From contig NZ_KB900536.1 of the NCBI RefSeq assembly GCF_000378965.1, forward strand, positions 2,915,407 through 2,979,406: a stretch of 64,000 nucleotides of DNA, in the 5' to 3' direction. Of this stretch, positions 7,687 to 15,816 are shown piece after piece. Position numbers and translations under genes: made by a program. The notes below the pieces were generated by a model. The model was given only the letters and a program-made list of their open reading frames with translations. It ran no database searches and was not told the DNA's origin. Source of the stretch: Thioalkalivibrio thiocyanodenitrificans ARhD 1 (GTDB lineage: Bacteria; Pseudomonadota; Gammaproteobacteria; Ectothiorhodospirales; Ectothiorhodospiraceae). How positions within the stretch are numbered: the stretch's first letter is position 1; each line of letters begins with the position of its first letter.

Positions 7687-8235
7687 TCATGCCGCCTTTT
7701 TTTCCACGTTGGCGTCGTCCTTGGGGACGATGGGTGGAAGCTTCTTTGTGCCGAGCGCTTCGCGCAGCGCCTGAGCAGGGGTTCGGCCCTTCAGGCGATA
7801 GCCCTGATGGCTGCGCCTGAGGTTGTAGAACTCGAGGAACCTGTCCAGATCGCGCTGGATCTCCTCGGGCGAGAGATACCAGGTCTGGCGCCCGGCGACG
7901 CGGAAGCATTCATCGAGCAGCGTGCGGTTCATGCGCTCGACAAAACCGTTGGTGCGTGGGCTGCGGATCCTGGTGGTGCGATGTTCGATGTCATGGAGCG
8001 CCAGCAGCAGCTCGTAGGGGTGCTGCTCGGGACGCCCGCAGAACTCGCGCCCGTTGTCGGTGAGGATCGCTTTTACTGCCACGCCCAAGGTCTCATAGAA
8101 GGGCAGCACCCGGTCATAGAGCAGATCAGCCGAGGTGATGGGCATCTTCGAGGTGTAGACCTTGGCGAAGGCGAGTGAACAGAAGGCATCGACCACGACC
8201 TGGACGTAGACCTTGCCGACGCCCTTGAGGGCAAC
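7687..8235 (-). pseudogene. IS481-family transposase fragment
   Basis: The frame carries the DDE core of an IS481/ISL-type transposase: LKGVGKVYVQVVVDAF with the first Asp, LTDNGREF with the second, and TNGFVERMNRTLLDE with the Glu, then FYNLRRSHQGYRLKGRTPAQAL at the C terminus. The N-terminal helix-turn-helix region is absent. Similarity stops near 8235 and the frame runs on for about 30 codons into unrelated sequence next to the Y1 transposase gene. This is therefore a 5'-truncated, inactive copy, different from the complete IS481 element at 9839. Confidence 0.85.
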
Positions 8236-8321
8236 AAAACAGAGGACACCCAAGATCCGGTTGACAACCCGGATCAATGGAACTAGCTTCAATTCAACCA
8301 CTTGGGACAAGGAGAGCCCCA

Positions 8322-9338
8322 ATGACGCGAGCAAGAAGGGAACTCGTTCATCCGGACACCACCCCGTACTACCACTGCATCTGCCGCTGTGTGCGGCGGG
8401 CGTTTCTGTGTGGGCACGACGCCTTCTCCGGCAAGAGCTACGCGCACCGCAAGCACTGGGTGCTGGAGCGCCTTCGGGCGTTGCAATCCGTGTATGCGGT
8501 GGACATCTGCGCCTATGCGGTGATGTCCAACCATTACCACCTGGTGGTGCGTCTGGATCCGGAGCTGGCCCGGGGCTGGTCTGACGAGGAGGTGATGGCG
8601 CGCTGGAACCGGCTGTTCTCGCTGCCCGTGCTGGTGACCCGCTACAGGGCCGGCGAGACCGGTACCGCGGCCGAACGGGCGCAGGCCGGGGCCATGATCG
8701 CCGAATGGCGCGAACGCCTCGCCGATCTGTCCTGGTTCATGCGAAGCCTCAACGAATACCTGGCACGGCGGGCCAACGAGGAAGACGGCTGCAAGGGCCG
8801 CTTCTGGGAAGGCCGCTTCAAGAGCCAGGCGCTGCTGGATGAGGCGGCGGTGCTCACCTGCATGAGCTACGTGGACCTCAACCCGGTGCGGGCCAAGTTG
8901 GCCGATACACCGGAAGAGTCGGACTTCACGTCGATTCAGCAGCGCATCGTGGAGTATTCCCGTGCATCGAAGCATCCGCCGGAGAACAAGCCGGAACCTG
9001 AAAGGCCGCGGCTGATGGCGCTTGCGACCCCTGCGCAGGGCGGGCATCCCAACCGGTTCTCATTCTCCACCGAGGACTACCTGGAACTGGTTGACTGGGC
9101 CGGGCGGGCCATCCGGGCGGACAAGCGCGGCGCGATCCCCGGAGACCTGCCGCCCATACTGTCGCGCCTCGGCCTGAATCCGGAACAGTATCTTCGCCAT
9201 GTGCGCCGGGGGGGCCGTGGCCATCACGTGGCCGCCCTGGGGCACGTGGACCGGCTACGCGAGGCTGCCGCGCGCCTGGGGCGGCGGTTCCTGAAGGGAA
9301 TGAGTCAAGCGCGCCGGCTATATCAGGTGCACGGCTGA
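8322..9338 (+). CDS. Y1 (HUH) transposase of the REP-associated type
   Basis: 338 residues. The HUH signature is NHYHLVVRL near residue 70 and the catalytic Tyr probably lies in WFMRSLNEYLARR near 150, as in TnpA-REP (RAYT) enzymes that process REP hairpins on single-stranded DNA. GRFWEGRFKSQALLDE and MSYVDLNPVRAKL are typical of this family. The start at 8322 is preferred because AAGGAG lies 8 bp upstream. A REP-like hairpin (ATCCGGTTGACAACCCGGAT) lies just before the gene. The product may be functional. It sits in the damaged part of the cassette array and has no visible terminal repeats. Confidence 0.88.
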   Translation: MTRARRELVHPDTTPYYHCICRCVRRAFLCGHDAFSGKSYAHRKHWVLERLRALQSVYAVDICAYAVMSNHYHLVVRLDPELARGWSDEEVMARWNRLFSLPVLVTRYRAGETGTAAERAQAGAMIAEWRERLADLSWFMRSLNEYLARRANEEDGCKGRFWEGRFKSQALLDEAAVLTCMSYVDLNPVRAKLADTPEESDFTSIQQRIVEYSRASKHPPENKPEPERPRLMALATPAQGGHPNRFSFSTEDYLELVDWAGRAIRADKRGAIPGDLPPILSRLGLNPEQYLRHVRRGGRGHHVAALGHVDRLREAAARLGRRFLKGMSQARRLYQVHG

Positions 9339-9503
9339 GCGGCCGATGATCGTGCGATGTGATGGAGCCGCTGCTGCCAATGAAGTCTTGGGTGTCCTCG
9401 AAGTCTCTAAGGGAAGTACTGTGTCGACTTGGGCATCACAAAACCTGGTGCGGTCCCAAGCCAAGCGCCTCGCCAGAAATGGGAGGCCGCGAAGAACGAA
9501 ACC

Positions 9504-9836
9504 ATGATAACGTTCGCGGAAGTGAAAAAGCTTGTTGTCTACCCGATGTTGTTGGCCCAGTTCATTGGGATCGTGCACGAGCTCAAACCGAGATTCTTAA
9601 ACGGGCGGACGCCGCGCAATTTTATTAAAGAAGATCATCTTTTCCCGGCGCTTGCCTCACTCGGGAATTTCTCAGGTAATTCGTCTGAAATTGTGAAGGG
9701 ATACCGTTCTAGGAATATTCGCGTGACCATTGCTGAGAATTTCGATTTTCGCCTTGCTCGAGTTAGGGGGCGGCACGACCTTAGCCCATTCGTATATCGC
9801 GATGTGTGGGATGTGAGCGGCCGGGAAGATAGGTAA
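9504..9836 (+). CDS. Hypothetical protein
   Basis: 110 residues from the ATG at 9504; an in-frame upstream start at 9429 is possible but lacks a good ribosome binding site. The protein is basic in its middle part (KGYRSRNIRVTIAENFDFRLARVRGR). I recognise no family. The IS481 element begins within a few bases of its stop, and an attC-like site lies just beyond that IS, so this may be a cassette gene whose attC was separated from it by the insertion. Confidence 0.5.
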   Translation: MITFAEVKKLVVYPMLLAQFIGIVHELKPRFLNGRTPRNFIKEDHLFPALASLGNFSGNSSEIVKGYRSRNIRVTIAENFDFRLARVRGRHDLSPFVYRDVWDVSGREDR

Positions 9837-9838
9837 CC

Positions 9839-11104
9839 AAATAGTCGGGAGACATGGGTAACAGTCACCGACGTCGTTTGAGCTGGCCATAGGCATCTTC
9901 GATCTTCATGAGCCGTTCGTGCAAGCGGCCGAGTTTGAGGGGTCCGAAATAGACATTCCAGATGCCGTCATCGATCTCTTCCAGTCCGACATATTCTCCG
10001 GCGCACACGATGGAGACGTTGACCCAATCGCTGCGCCAGCGGATGCCGCCGTTGGCGCTGACGTAACGGATTTCGAAGCGATCCGGGTATTCAAGCGCGG
10101 GCAGGCGGTCCGGCATGGGCCGGGTGGACGGCTGGTACTGGGAAGCCGGGGTGTGCTGATCGAGGGCTTCGTGGGGGCGTTCGTGGTTGAACTCTTCGCG
10201 AAAGGCGTTGAACTTGCGTTGTTGGGCGCGCAGCGTGGCGGCGGGCGGTCGGGTGGCTTCGGCTTTGAGGGTTCGGTGCATCCGCTCGTGGCGACCGTTT
10301 TGTTGCGGTTTGCCGGGTTCGATGAACTCGGGCAGGACGCCGAGACGGACCCACCAAGCGGAGAGTCTGGAGAGCCTTGCCAGGGTGGTGGTGGCGAAAG
10401 GCACGCCGTTGTCGGTGCGGATCCGCTGCGGCAGCCCGTACTCTTTGAAGACGCGGGTAAAGACGGGCTTGGCGACGTTGACGGCGGTGGAATGCAAGCC
10501 CTGACAGGCGAGCAGAAAGCGGGAATAGCCATCGGTGATGGTGAGCGGGTAGCAGTAGCGGCCATCTCCGGTTCTGAACTCGCCTTTGAAGTCCGCGCTC
10601 CAGAGTTGGTTGGGCGCGGTGACGACGGTGGTGGGCTTGCCGGGATGGCCGATGCGCCGACGCTTGCGTTGTTTTGGCACCAGGCCGTGGCGCTTGAAGA
10701 TGTCGCACACAGTGGAGCGGTGTGGCAATGACCAGTGGCGATGCTTTTTGCCTACCAGGGTCAGGATCTTCTTGCCGCCCCAGGCGGGGTGTCTACGGCG
10801 TGCTTCGAGCAGTGCGGAGACGATATAAGCGGGCGTCTCATTCGGAGATGAGCGTGGTCGTCGGGATTGGTCTTCGAGTCCGGCTGGGCCATGGGTGAGA
10901 TAACGGTTGACCCACTTATAGCCGGTCTTGCGGCTGATGCCGTAGAGCTCGCACAGCTCTTCGAAGGAGAGACTGTGACGCAGGTAATCGGCGATGAATT
11001 GTGTTTTCTGGTCCATGGGTGATGTTTGACTCCAAGGCATGGGGCACCTCCTGGGCTGCCCCGGATTATCATCCAACTGTCACCCATGTCCCCAGACTAT
11101 ACTG
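9839..11104 (-). mobile_element. Complete IS481-family insertion sequence
   Basis: The ends carry matching inverted repeats: near the left end ATAGTCGGGAGACATGGGTAAC, and the reverse complement of the right end reads ATAGTCTGGGGACATGGGTGAC. Just outside the right end the motif CATGGGTAACAGT occurs again, which blurs the exact border. It contains one intact transposase gene. It lies between a hypothetical gene and attC 4, within the cassette array. Confidence 0.8.
9865..11040 (-). CDS. IS481-family transposase
   Basis: 391 residues from the ATG at 11040; a start at 11016 is also possible. An N-terminal helix-turn-helix (SFEELCELYGISRKTGYKWV) is followed by the DDE core with Asp in LWSADFKGEF, Asp in RTDNGVPFA and Glu in NGRHERMHRTLK. 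A C-terminal domain of about 90 residues (RFEIRYVSANGGIRW...) is common in this branch of the family. The frame is intact and the element has both ends, so it may be active. Confidence 0.93.
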   Translation of the reverse strand: MPWSQTSPMDQKTQFIADYLRHSLSFEELCELYGISRKTGYKWVNRYLTHGPAGLEDQSRRPRSSPNETPAYIVSALLEARRRHPAWGGKKILTLVGKKHRHWSLPHRSTVCDIFKRHGLVPKQRKRRRIGHPGKPTTVVTAPNQLWSADFKGEFRTGDGRYCYPLTITDGYSRFLLACQGLHSTAVNVAKPVFTRVFKEYGLPQRIRTDNGVPFATTTLARLSRLSAWWVRLGVLPEFIEPGKPQQNGRHERMHRTLKAEATRPPAATLRAQQRKFNAFREEFNHERPHEALDQHTPASQYQPSTRPMPDRLPALEYPDRFEIRYVSANGGIRWRSDWVNVSIVCAGEYVGLEEIDDGIWNVYFGPLKLGRLHERLMKIEDAYGQLKRRR

Positions 11105-11136
11105 TTACCCATGTATCCAGACCGTACCATGATTGA

Positions 11137-11196
11137 GTCTAACAATACGCTCAACCGGACGCTCGTACCTCGCGCCGGTTAGCTATGCGGTTATAA
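11137..11196 (+). other. attC-like recombination site 4
   Basis: 60 bp from GTCTAAC (perfect RYYYAAC) to GTTATAA (a deviant GTTRRRY). Arms CTCAACCGGACGC and GCGCCGGTTAGC pair imperfectly. It stands between the IS481 element and the small membrane-protein cassette. Confidence 0.68.
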
Positions 11197-11218
11197 GGCA
11201 AATTAGCAGGGGTAAAAT

Positions 11219-11524
11219 ATTAATACTATTTATAGCATCGGATTTGTTCTAATTGCCGCAGCGATCGGTTTTTCCCTTTACATTAGAACAGGGCAAGATA
11301 TTAATTCGTTGCTTATAGTAATTTACGTTTCTGGCTTTCTCGCACTTTCTGGCTTATTTATCGTATATCCAGGAGGTGCAAAAGTCAGAAGTGAACGGGG
11401 TGATAAAGTCAAGGTTGGAAATATAAATAATCTATCCAAAGGCCAAACTTTGACTCTGTTTATTTGGTTTATTGTCATTGGTGCTTATCTAATCTACCGA
11501 ATAGAATTTAAATATGCTTTATAA
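11219..11524 (+). CDS. Small membrane protein of a cassette, start uncertain
   Basis: The frame is open from 11216, just after an in-frame stop, and encodes about 101 residues with three hydrophobic stretches (GFVLIAAAIGFSLYI, LLIVIYVSGFLALSGLFIVY, LTLFIWFIVIGAYLIY). No ATG exists in the N-terminal part. The candidates are ATT at 11219, ten bases after AGGGG, or TTG at 11309, which would remove the first membrane helix. I favour the long form because the coding pattern and hydrophobic helix continue upstream. The gene is AT-rich, fills a cassette between attC 4 and attC 5, and its stop lies within attC 5. Function unknown. Confidence 0.55.
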   Translation: MNTIYSIGFVLIAAAIGFSLYIRTGQDINSLLIVIYVSGFLALSGLFIVYPGGAKVRSERGDKVKVGNINNLSKGQTLTLFIWFIVIGAYLIYRIEFKYAL

Positions 11525-11581
11525 CTTATAAGCATTTATCCGCCATGCTGCGCACGGCGGATAAACGCTTATAAGTTAGGG
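11519..11581 (+). other. attC-like recombination site 5
   Basis: 63 bp from TTATAAC to GTTAGGG, with a strongly palindromic interior (CTTATAAGCATTTATCCGCC pairing with GGCGGATAAACGCTTATAAG around a short GC-rich loop). The most symmetrical attC of the array. It overlaps the stop codon of the membrane-protein cassette gene. Confidence 0.8.
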
Positions 11582-11597
11582 CCAAAAAGGAAAACAC

Positions 11598-11990
11598 ATG
11601 GTTGATGTTGTCGCTTCAGTGCAGAACGCTCTCGATATACTGGGGAAGCTGCGCACCTTGGCCAAGAAGATCGAAAACGCTGAGTTCAGTATGTTGCTCG
11701 CCGATCTTTCTAGCGAACTCGCAGATGCCAAACTCGAGGTCTCGGAACTGAAAACGAAGCTGGCCAGTGCGAACGAAGAAAAACATAAATTGGCGGCGCT
11801 TCTGGCTTCGCGAGCCAGTGGGAAGCCCACGCTTCACGAAGGCGTCTATCAGTTTGAGGGAGAAGAAGGCTTGTTCTGTACGGCGTGCTTCGATACCCAA
11901 GAAAAGAAGGTCAGAGTTACAGCGCTAACTGGCCCGTTCAAAACCTTCGGGAAATGGGAGTGCCCGTCGTGCAAAGCGGTATACGGGTAG
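11598..11990 (+). CDS. Coiled-coil protein with C-terminal zinc ribbon
   Basis: 130 residues. The first 75 form a long amphipathic helix (LADLSSELADAKLEVSELKT) that should be a coiled coil. The last 45 hold two CxxC knuckles, CTAC and CPSC, separated by about 27 residues, as in a rubredoxin-like zinc ribbon. It has a short AAAAAGG ribosome binding site. It is a single-gene integron cassette flanked by attC 5 and attC 6. The layout suggests a cytoplasmic oligomer with a metal-bound end; similar short coiled-coil/ribbon proteins occur in cassettes and phages, but I cannot name a function. Confidence 0.7.
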   Translation: MVDVVASVQNALDILGKLRTLAKKIENAEFSMLLADLSSELADAKLEVSELKTKLASANEEKHKLAALLASRASGKPTLHEGVYQFEGEEGLFCTACFDTQEKKVRVTALTGPFKTFGKWECPSCKAVYG

Positions 11991-11993
11991 CGG

Positions 11994-12064
11994 CCCTAAC
12001 AAATGGATCTATCCGACCCACAAAAGCTGTCGCTTTTGCGGTCGGCTAACCCTTAACGTTGGGC
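11994..12064 (+). other. attC-like recombination site 6
   Basis: 71 bp from CCCTAAC to GTTGGGC (perfect GTTRRRY). The arms GATCTATCCGACC and GGTCGGCTAAC pair partly, and the tip is the palindrome AAAAGCTGTCGCTTTT. It starts four bases after the zinc-ribbon gene stop. Confidence 0.78.
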
Positions 12065-12092
12065 GTCATAATCTACCAGCGAGGCGGAGCGC

Positions 12093-13133
12093 ATGCTTTT
12101 CTATCTAGATGACCACGATAAGACGTCGCTTACTGAAGTTCCGGCATCTTCTCTGGCGACCCTTGGCTGGCTGGAGAAGGATCTGGAAGAGATGCTGGCG
12201 AAGCACATTGATAAGGTGGTCCGCGAAGATCAGCTGCTCGTGATACATCAAGAACGTAGGTATCAGGAGGAACCTGACATCCTCGGTCTGGATGAGAGCG
12301 GAAATCTGCACATCTTCGAGTTGAAGAGGTGGAGATCAAGCTCAGAGAACTTGCTTCAGGTGCTTCGGTACGGACAACGCTTCGGGCGCTACGATTACGA
12401 TGGCCTGAATCACTTGTTTCGAAACTATCTGCTGCGTGTAGGCAGCGCCCCTGAGCGGGAGTTGGTGGTCGCGCACAAGGAATACTTCGAACTCGAGGAA
12501 GCTCTTTCCATATCAACCTTCAACAAAGAGCAGCGATTTGTCGTCGTAACGGACGGACTAGATCGAGAGACTCGAGAAGCCATCGACTATTGGAGTCAGC
12601 ACGGTCTGCCGGTTGCCGCTTTGCCGTATCATGTCTATCGCACCAATAGCGGAGATTTGCTTTTCGAGGTTTGGCCGTACGGTCCAAAGGGCGATACCTT
12701 CATGGAGATTCCGGACGGACTAGTAGTGGTGAATACAAACTCGACCTATATGCCTGATGTATGGAAGGAGATGTTAAGCGAGCAGAAAGCCGCAGCGTAC
12801 TATGGTAGGAAGACCGCGGTCTCAGGTATCCCGAAAGGAAGTCCCATTGCCTTATATCATACCGGTGTTGGAATAATCGCCTTCGGAAGGACGACTGACA
12901 CGCTTCGGCGCGCACCCTGTGGAGATGATCCGGACGAAGAGTATTACGTGCCATGCGAGTTTGAGGCAATGGTAGATCCAGTGTCAGAGCCACACAAGGC
13001 AGTAAGTGCGAGGGAAGTCAATGAAGCCCTCGGCGCAAGCCATAGATTTCGCCTAACTGCTTACACCCTGCCGCCAGATGCGGTGGAATTTGTCCGCAAG
13101 TCTCTTCGAGAAAAGGCAGATACGGCCGACTAG
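12093..13133 (+). CDS. PD-(D/E)XK nuclease-like cassette protein
   Basis: 346 residues. Near residues 68-80 it carries EPDILGLDESGNLHIFELKRW, where the Asp, the Glu and the Lys are spaced as in the PD-(D/E)XK nuclease fold (RecB or NucS-type core). A preceding conserved Glu (WLEKDLEEML) could complete the metal site. The rest (about 150-346) is an alpha/beta region that I do not recognise, perhaps for target binding. No signal peptide. It lies alone between attC 6 and attC 7 and is the last gene of the array. A DNA-acting role such as defence or repair is inferred from the motif; no partner methylase is adjacent. Confidence 0.7.
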   Translation: MLFYLDDHDKTSLTEVPASSLATLGWLEKDLEEMLAKHIDKVVREDQLLVIHQERRYQEEPDILGLDESGNLHIFELKRWRSSSENLLQVLRYGQRFGRYDYDGLNHLFRNYLLRVGSAPERELVVAHKEYFELEEALSISTFNKEQRFVVVTDGLDRETREAIDYWSQHGLPVAALPYHVYRTNSGDLLFEVWPYGPKGDTFMEIPDGLVVVNTNSTYMPDVWKEMLSEQKAAAYYGRKTAVSGIPKGSPIALYHTGVGIIAFGRTTDTLRRAPCGDDPDEEYYVPCEFEAMVDPVSEPHKAVSAREVNEALGASHRFRLTAYTLPPDAVEFVRKSLREKADTAD

Positions 13134-13142
13134 GCGGACGAC

Positions 13143-13214
13143 GCCCAACAATGCGCTGCACCGGACGGCATTTCCGCTGCGCTCCAATGCCACCGGTGAG
13201 CTTCGGCGTTATCC
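13143..13214 (+). other. attC-like recombination site 7, end of array
   Basis: 72 bp from GCCCAAC to GTTATCC. The arms CACCGGACGGCATT and AATGCCACCGGTGA pair. It closely resembles attC 2 at 2904. It is the last attC visible; beyond it the sequence becomes GC-rich core genome and the lipA 3' end begins 56 bp later. Confidence 0.78.
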
Positions 13215-13269
13215 AACCAAAACCTCTGTGCCTCCTCCGCGTCCTCTGCGTTATATCGCCCGTATCAAC

Positions 13270-14232
13270 TCAGACCTCGGACATCACCTTCTGTGCCTGC
13301 TGGTCAGCATGGTACGAGGATCGCACCATCGGTCCGCTGGCCACCTGGCTGAAACCCATGTCGTAGCCGACTTCCGCCAGGCGGTCGAACTCTTCCGGGG
13401 TGACGTAACGCTTCACCGGCAGGTGATGCAGGCTGGGCTGCAGGTACTGGCCCAGGGTGAGCATGTCGCAGCCGTGATCGCGCAGATCGCGCATCACCGC
13501 CTCCACTTCGTGCAGCTCCTCGCCGAGACCCAGCATCAGGCCGGACTTGGTGGGTGTCCCGGGATGATGTTCCTTGAAGGCCCGGATGAGCTTCAGTGAC
13601 CAGTCGTAGTCGGAACCGGGGCGGGCCTCCCGGTAGAGGCGGGGCACGGTCTCCAGATTGTGGTTGAACACATCGGGCGGCGCCTCACCGAGGATCGCCA
13701 GGGCCACATCCATGCGGCCGCGGAAATCCGGCACCAGGATCTCGATGCGGATATCCGGGTTGTGGGCGCGGGTGGCGCGGATGCACGCCACGAAGTGGGC
13801 GGCGCCGCCGTCGCGCAGGTCGTCCCGGTCCACGGAGGTGATGACCACGTATCGCAGGTTCATGCTGCGGATGGTGCGCCCGAGGTTCTCGGGTTCGTCC
13901 TCGTCCAGCGGGTTGGGCCGGCCGTGGGCCACATCGCAGAAGGGGCAGCGCCGGGTGCAGATGTCGCCCATGATCATGAACGTGGCCGTGCCGTGACCGA
14001 AACACTCGCCCAGATTGGGGCATGCCGCTTCCTCGCACACCGTGTGCAGGCGCTGTTCCCGGAGCACGCGCTTGAGCCGCTGCACCTCGGGGCTGCCGTG
14101 ACTGCGGGCGCGGATCCATGCGGGCTTGCGCAACGGGCGCTCGGTGGGCTTGATCTTGACGGGGATGCGCGCGACCTTGTCGGCGGCGCGCTGCTTGACA
14201 CCCCGGATCGGGGTCTCGCGTGCTTCACTCAT
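13270..14232 (-). CDS. lipA: Lipoyl synthase
   Basis: Radical-SAM enzyme that inserts two sulfurs into the octanoyl group on lipoyl domains of pyruvate dehydrogenase, 2-oxoglutarate dehydrogenase and the glycine cleavage system. Both cluster-binding motifs are present: [12 protein letters not shown] for the auxiliary sacrificed cluster and CTRRCPFC for the AdoMet cluster. The C-terminal [11 protein letters not shown] element with the cluster-ligating Ser is also visible. The start at 14232 (MSEARETP) gives 320 residues, the family length; a frame extension to 14280 lacks support. lipB is not adjacent. The gene ends against the integron array, so it probably marks the core-genome boundary. Confidence 0.96.
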   Translation of the reverse strand: MSEARETPIRGVKQRAADKVARIPVKIKPTERPLRKPAWIRARSHGSPEVQRLKRVLREQRLHTVCEEAACPNLGECFGHGTATFMIMGDICTRRCPFCDVAHGRPNPLDEDEPENLGRTIRSMNLRYVVITSVDRDDLRDGGAAHFVACIRATRAHNPDIRIEILVPDFRGRMDVALAILGEAPPDVFNHNLETVPRLYREARPGSDYDWSLKLIRAFKEHHPGTPTKSGLMLGLGEELHEVEAVMRDLRDHGCDMLTLGQYLQPSLHHLPVKRYVTPEEFDRLAEVGYDMGFSQVASGPMVRSSYHADQQAQKVMSEV

Positions 14233-14541
14233 GATTTCGTTGTCTCTCGATGTCAATGGCGCGAGCCGAATGGCCGGCATTCCCGTGCCCTTTCAGCATG
14301 ACCGGCACCGGCCTGATCCGGGATGTCGGCCCGACCCCGGGCGGATGCGATCACACCCGTGGACTGCATGCAGGCGGGACCTCTCGAAAACCGCCATGCC
14401 GCGTGGCGCGGGCGTCCGGTGCCGCGCGCTGCGTGTCGCGTGTCCGCGATGCGCCGGCCGGGCCGTATGGAAACCGGGGCCCGTTGCGCAATTGTCGCAC
14501 AGCGATGCCCCGATCCCAATGCCGGGCCGGCATGCCGGTCG
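14233..14541. other. Intergenic region without recognised gene
   Basis: About 309 GC-rich bases between the metY-like gene and lipA, both on the minus strand. Open frames here are shadows with no ribosome binding site. Small GCCGG/CCGGC inverted motifs near 14273 and 14304 could be a terminator for the upstream gene, but there is no T-run. It should hold the lipA promoter; I cannot pick one out. Confidence 0.5.
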
Positions 14542-15816
14542 TCAGCGGGCGGCGGCCAGTGCCTGGGTGATGTCCTCGAGGATGTCGTCGATGTGCTCGA
14601 TGCCCACGGACAGGCGCACCATGTCCTCGGATACCCCTGCCGTGGCCAGTTCCTCCGCCGAAAGCTGACGGTGGGTGGTGGTGGCCGGGTGGCATGCGAG
14701 CGTCTTGGCGTCGCCGATATTGACGAGCCGGGTGGCCAGTTGCAGCGCGTCGATGAAGCGCGCGCCGGCCTCCCGTCCACCCTCGATGCCGAAGGACAGG
14801 ATGCTGGCGGGACGCCCGTCCATGTAGCGCCTGGCATGCTCGTGATCCGGGTGATCCGGCAGGCCCGCGTAACTGACCCAGCGCACGCCCTTCCGGGCCT
14901 TGAGGAACTCGGCCACGGCCAGCGCGTTCTCGCAGTGGCGATCCATGCGCACCGCAAGCGTTTCGATGCCCTGGAGGATCAGGAAGCTGTTGAACGGCGA
15001 GATGGCCGCACCCATGTTGCGCAGCGGCACGACCCGTGCCCGGCCGATGTAGGCGGCGGCCCCGAGTGCCTCCGTGTAGACCACGCCATGATAGGACGGG
15101 TCGGGCTCGCACAGGCCGCGGAAGCGCTCGGCGTGCTCGGCCCAGGGGAATTCGCCGGAATCCACGATCACGCCGCCGATGGTGGTGCCGTGGCCGCCCA
15201 TGTACTTGGTGAGCGCGTGTACCACGATGTCAGCGCCATGCTCGAACGGCCGGCACAGGTACGGACTCGGCACGGTGTTGTCCACGATCAGCGGCACGCC
15301 GTGAGCGTGGGCCAGATCCGCCATGGCCCGCAGGTCCGCGACATTGCCCGCCGGGTTGCCCACGGATTCGCAGAATACCGCCCGGGTGTCGTCGTCCATC
15401 AGGGTCTTCATGGCCTCCAGATCGCCGGGCGGCGCGAAGCGCACATCGATACCGTAGCGCGGGAAGGTATGGGCAAACAGGTTGTAGGTCCCGCCGTAGA
15501 GCGTGCTGGTGGTGACGATGTTGTCCCCCGCCTGGGCAATGGTCATGATCGAATTGGTGACCGCCGCCATGCCGGATGCCAGCGCCAGTGCGCCCACGCC
15601 CCCCTCCAGGGCCGCCACCCGCTGCTCCAGCACGTCATTGGTGGGGTTCATGATGCGCGTGTAGATGTTGCCCTGTACCTTCAGATCGAACAGATCGGCG
15701 CCGTGCTGGGTATTGTCGAAGGCGTAGGACGTGGTCTGGTAGATGGGTACCGCCACGGCCTTGGTGGTGGGGTCCGGGCTGTAGCCCGCATGGATGGCCA
15801 GGGTCTCGAACTTCAT
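14542..15816 (-). CDS. metY: O-acetylhomoserine sulfhydrylase (PLP, Cys/Met metabolism family)
   Basis: Pyridoxal-phosphate enzyme that joins sulfide to O-acetylhomoserine to give homocysteine. 424 residues, within the MetY range and longer than MetB/MetC (about 380-400). Family motifs are QTTSYAFDNTQHGADLF near the start, SGMAAV, IVDNTVPSPYLCRPFEHGAD, and the PLP-binding Lys in HALTKYMGGHG. The C terminus SVGIEHIDDILEDI is also typical. AAGGAG lies about 9 bp before the ATG. The start overlaps the stop of the upstream gene (ATGA), so the two are coupled. Direct sulfide use fits a sulfur-oxidising host, but that ecological point is inference. Confidence 0.9.
   Translation of the reverse strand: MKFETLAIHAGYSPDPTTKAVAVPIYQTTSYAFDNTQHGADLFDLKVQGNIYTRIMNPTNDVLEQRVAALEGGVGALALASGMAAVTNSIMTIAQAGDNIVTTSTLYGGTYNLFAHTFPRYGIDVRFAPPGDLEAMKTLMDDDTRAVFCESVGNPAGNVADLRAMADLAHAHGVPLIVDNTVPSPYLCRPFEHGADIVVHALTKYMGGHGTTIGGVIVDSGEFPWAEHAERFRGLCEPDPSYHGVVYTEALGAAAYIGRARVVPLRNMGAAISPFNSFLILQGIETLAVRMDRHCENALAVAEFLKARKGVRWVSYAGLPDHPDHEHARRYMDGRPASILSFGIEGGREAGARFIDALQLATRLVNIGDAKTLACHPATTTHRQLSAEELATAGVSEDMVRLSVGIEHIDDILEDITQALAAAR

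Noticed and set aside
13220-13270. Right-hand att site or tRNA at the end of the accessory region
   Set aside because: No tRNA fragment or direct repeat to the left side could be seen. The region ends with an attC, which is enough to explain the border.
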